Source: Triops longicaudatus (Eukaryota; Arthropoda; Branchiopoda; Notostraca; Triopsidae). From it: DNA of 64,000 nt. Below are positions 61,526 through 64,000 of this stretch, piece after piece. The stretch is taken from the NCBI GenBank assembly GCA_022885665.1, contig JAGQDJ010000091.1, positions 62,001 to 126,000 on the forward strand. Direction: 5' to 3'. Position 1 is the first letter of the stretch, and every line of letters begins with the position of its first letter. A program made the translations under genes and the position numbers. The notes beneath the pieces are model-generated. The model was not told where the DNA came from. It did no database searches and saw nothing but the letters and a program-made list of their open reading frames with translations.

Positions 61526-63091
61526 GAGTGAAAATTTCTTTTTTTAAGCATTATTACATGAATTTAATTGGAGAAATTATACAATTCTATAAATTATCTT
61601 AAAGTGAACTTTTATTTTCATTGATAAGACGTAAGTTTTACTTCCAAAAAAGCACTGCTAAAATCGTAAAATATGTTACGATTCCGTGAGGATGACAATG
61701 AACACAGATTTACCGGCAAAGTAACGTTCTTCGTTTAAGGCAGAACATGACTAAGAACTTAAGGCCCAATTCCCGAATTCAACTTATCCACCAGATCCAG
61801 TCATATCGTAACTCCGTAAACTGAAACAACTTCAAATTGAAACAAGTACGTCGAACCAGAAGGAGATACGAAGTGATGGTTATAGTTATTAAAGGAAAAC
61901 GTCCACTTAGTGGTTCCTTCCTCCTGGCTGGATGTCGTAGGAATGAAACACGCCCGAGCAGCTTCTTTTCAACAGGTCAGAAAAAGGATCCCATTTCCTA
62001 TACCCCTATGCGTAGTACAGTACTATGTCGTCACATTCTCACATATTGCCACAAAGTTAAAAAACTTCCTAAAAGCCAAAGCACATGCGCTCATTTGGGG
62101 CCCGGGCTAGGAGTCTCCCCCTCTCCACGTCAGACAATGACAATATTCGCAATCTCATTTGTCTCTGCATAAACTTCATTTACTTGCTTCGCTTGTCCTT
62201 AAAACGAAAGACTGATTACACGCAAGTACAATGTATCTGTAGTAGTCGAGCTTAAAGCTCTCTAGATTATTTTTTTTTAAGCTTTAAAAAATTAAAAGAA
62301 AAAGGTAGGAAAGTTCATGAAAGAAAAGAGCCCTTAAAGGAAAAATCTTTCCTCTTTTACAACCTTAAGGAACCTTTTTTGCATAGATGAGAATCGATCT
62401 TGTCAAAACTTTTATTCATTCCTCGACAGCTTTTCAATCCGAAGGAACCGTTCGTGTGACACTCTCAAGGGACTCGTGCTCGATGCTACAGGAGTAGAGC
62501 AGCTTAGGAAAAGATTTGAAGAATGGACCTCATCAATTAAGATCAGATTCCTGGGCTCAGCTTTTGCTTTGGGGTATTGCTTTTACTCTGCAGGCCTCCC
62601 CACGTGGAATACGTAAAGCTGCGTTCTTTCCATTGTTTCGCCCTGGTAACCATTCGGGGCCGGGAAAAAAATATAGTACCATTATATTGGACAAATTAGT
62701 TCGAATGTCCGTAATTAGGGTTTAAGTTCTTAGGAATCAGGAATCCCAAATGAGAATGCACGGGATTTCTTACAACGTGATTTCGGTGTTTGCAGCTCGA
62801 GTGCTCGAAAACCGCATTGTACTGTGGTATACGAACACCGCTTTACCCAGGAGGGATAGGGGGTTCACTCCCTAAAGCGAAACTTCTATTTTGTAACGGG
62901 GAGAAAGGAGACATCTCAAATGTTAAAAATCTCAAATGTTAAGTTTAGGGGCGTGTGCTTTAGTTCTGGAGGATTAGTTTTGAAAGCTTCTTGTTTACAC
63001 GTAGGAACTCAGTTCACATATAACTTTAGCAGTTTCGTTTCTTTTTCTAAAGAATAGTTTGCATTGAAATTTGTGTTGCAAACCTATTTCT
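61526..63091. other. Upstream of the SLC6 gene, no gene recognised
   Basis: Contains the transporter's 5' flank. A direct repeat of ATCTCAAATGTTAA lies near 62914 and 62930. The open frames at 61837-62172 and 62516-62725 (+) show no family motif. Confidence 0.45.
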
Positions 63092-63228
63092 TTGAGTTAT
63101 TAAATTCCAATGTTTTATAAGCCTCAGGCTTAATGACGTTTACCAAGGACGCACTTAAAGGCGTCTACCCCTAGCTCGTGAGTTAGAGCCTGAGAGGTCG
63201 CTAGTGTTGCACTGTGCGTCTGAGAATG
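63092..63228. repeat. Dispersed repeat A, copy 2
   Basis: Counterpart of 35670-35810 in the same orientation, with shared CAGGCTTAATGACG, GGCGTCTACCCCTA and GCGTCTGAGAAT-type blocks. Confidence 0.65.
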
Positions 63229-63300
63229 AAAAGTTAACAGGTGGTAAATTTAATTAAAATTCCAAGACAGTTGTTTGAAGTTAAATCGTATTAAACTATA

Positions 63301-63430
63301 GGTTATGATAAAACAATGAGTGTAGAAGGCTGTTGAAGCAATTTGATTGACAAATCTTTAGCCACGTCTTTGTGATACGCAACGCAAGCTTAAATAGACT
63401 GCAATTGAGCACCTTATAGAGTACGGTAGT
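63301..63430. repeat. Dispersed repeat B, copy 2
   Basis: Counterpart of 38541-38660, starting some 70 bases after repeat A copy 2. The adjacency suggests that A and B may be fragments of one longer element. Confidence 0.6.
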
Positions 63431-63819
63431 TCTTCTGTAAAATACATTCAACAGGAAATTGGAAGGGCGGGATATATAATGTGCTTTGGGGGACAAAACC
63501 TAACACGCTATAGCTTGAATTCTATGCACAGAAGTAAGATTTCCATTCAACATACCTGTGATGATAGGTCAAGCAAAGCGCAAAAAAGTCTCACGTGTAC
63601 AGTTTGCATTATGGTAATTTTAGTCCATCTGGCGTTTTCTCTGTCTTGCAGTGTAGTCCAGTTTCATCATTTATACCCTTGCCTTTACTGTGGGATTTGC
63701 ATTATCCTTTTTAAAATGTGTTTTAACAATTTTGTGTTCATTTACAGTCAGAGCTGTACCGAAGATTTTAGTTCGGATGGGTTTTTGGAGGTTTCACGGA
63801 CGAGCGAGGTTTTCTTGTA

Positions 63820-64000
63820 CAGTGCCCCTCACTTAAGTCAAACTCGGGCAAGACGAAAATCCGTGTAACTCGAACGAAAATTGTCGTTCCCGTTTTTTTC
63901 CCATTTAACTCAATGTAAACAAGGTCGGTTAAGCCAAATTCGTTTTACTCGACTATTCACTTTAGTCGACAATATTCTAAACCCACTGGGTATCTTTCAG
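63820..64000. mobile_element. Pogo/Tigger-like element, left end only (runs off the window)
   Basis: After a TA, the sequence CAGTGCCCCTCACTTAAGTC begins a stretch rich in TTAAGTC, TAACTCG and TTTAGTCGAC blocks, typical of pogo/Tigger-like ends and their sub-terminal repeats. The element continues beyond the window, so its size and coding content are unknown. Confidence 0.45.

Noticed and set aside
1..64000. CRISPR arrays, tRNA or rRNA genes, bacterial operons
   Set aside because: I looked for regularly spaced repeats and for tRNA B-box-like GGTTCGANNCC sequences and found none convincing. Genes have spliceosomal introns. A tRNAscan or Rfam search would be decisive for RNA genes.

Overview
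This window is animal nuclear DNA: introns are short with GT..AG borders, intergenic DNA is AT-rich, and the proteins are ordinary metazoan families (JTB, GSTCD, sialic acid synthase, PrimPol, TACC, DDX46, COP9 subunit 4, RPAIN, a monoamine-type SLC6 transporter). An AA15 copper monooxygenase and an arthropod-style CCTAA-rich stretch inside one intron suggest an arthropod, perhaps a crustacean. That is inference, because no rRNA or mitochondrial marker is present. Gene models were spliced by eye. For every named gene the exon phases close on a single reading frame, and the lengths are close to human orthologues from memory where one exists (JTB 144 aa, NANS 354, COPS4 407, RPAIN 223, DDX46 1057, SLC6 621).

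Layout. 1-2073: no gene recognised. 2074-4585 (+): JTB, then GSTCD starting one base after the JTB stop, an operon-like pair. 4783-7231 (-): sialic acid synthase, convergent with GSTCD. 9518-10897 (+): intronless PrimPol, then, 151 bases later, the proposed first coding exon of a TACC gene running to 21289 with a 5.3-kb intron that holds a pogo-like element. 21290-26550: gene-poor, with a hAT-type MITE and a broken DUF4874 exon. 26551-28110 (-): intact secreted DUF4874/DUF4832 protein. 29516-34103 (-): DDX46/Prp5 helicase in 14 exons. 34104-39417: repeats and a second hAT-type MITE with a perfect 8-bp target duplication. 39418-40974 (+): an unrecognised single-pass membrane protein whose tail carries repeated YDDI/YDDV tyrosine motifs. 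41088-44025 (-): COPS4. 44487-45315 (-): RPAIN. 48022-51533 (-): an unrecognised acidic, serine-rich protein in five exons. 53360-54736 (+): secreted AA15 lytic polysaccharide monooxygenase. 55241-61525 (-): dopamine/noradrenaline-type SLC6 transporter in 13 exons. 61526-64000: dispersed repeats and the start of another pogo-like element.

The genes are mostly housekeeping and do not form one pathway. PrimPol and RPAIN both relate to RPA and replication, and TACC to spindle microtubules, but nothing here shows they are co-regulated. The most unusual items are the JTB/GSTCD one-base junction, the multi-tyrosine membrane protein, the DUF4874/DUF4832 gene with its relic paralogue, and the unrecognised gene at 48-51.5 kb.
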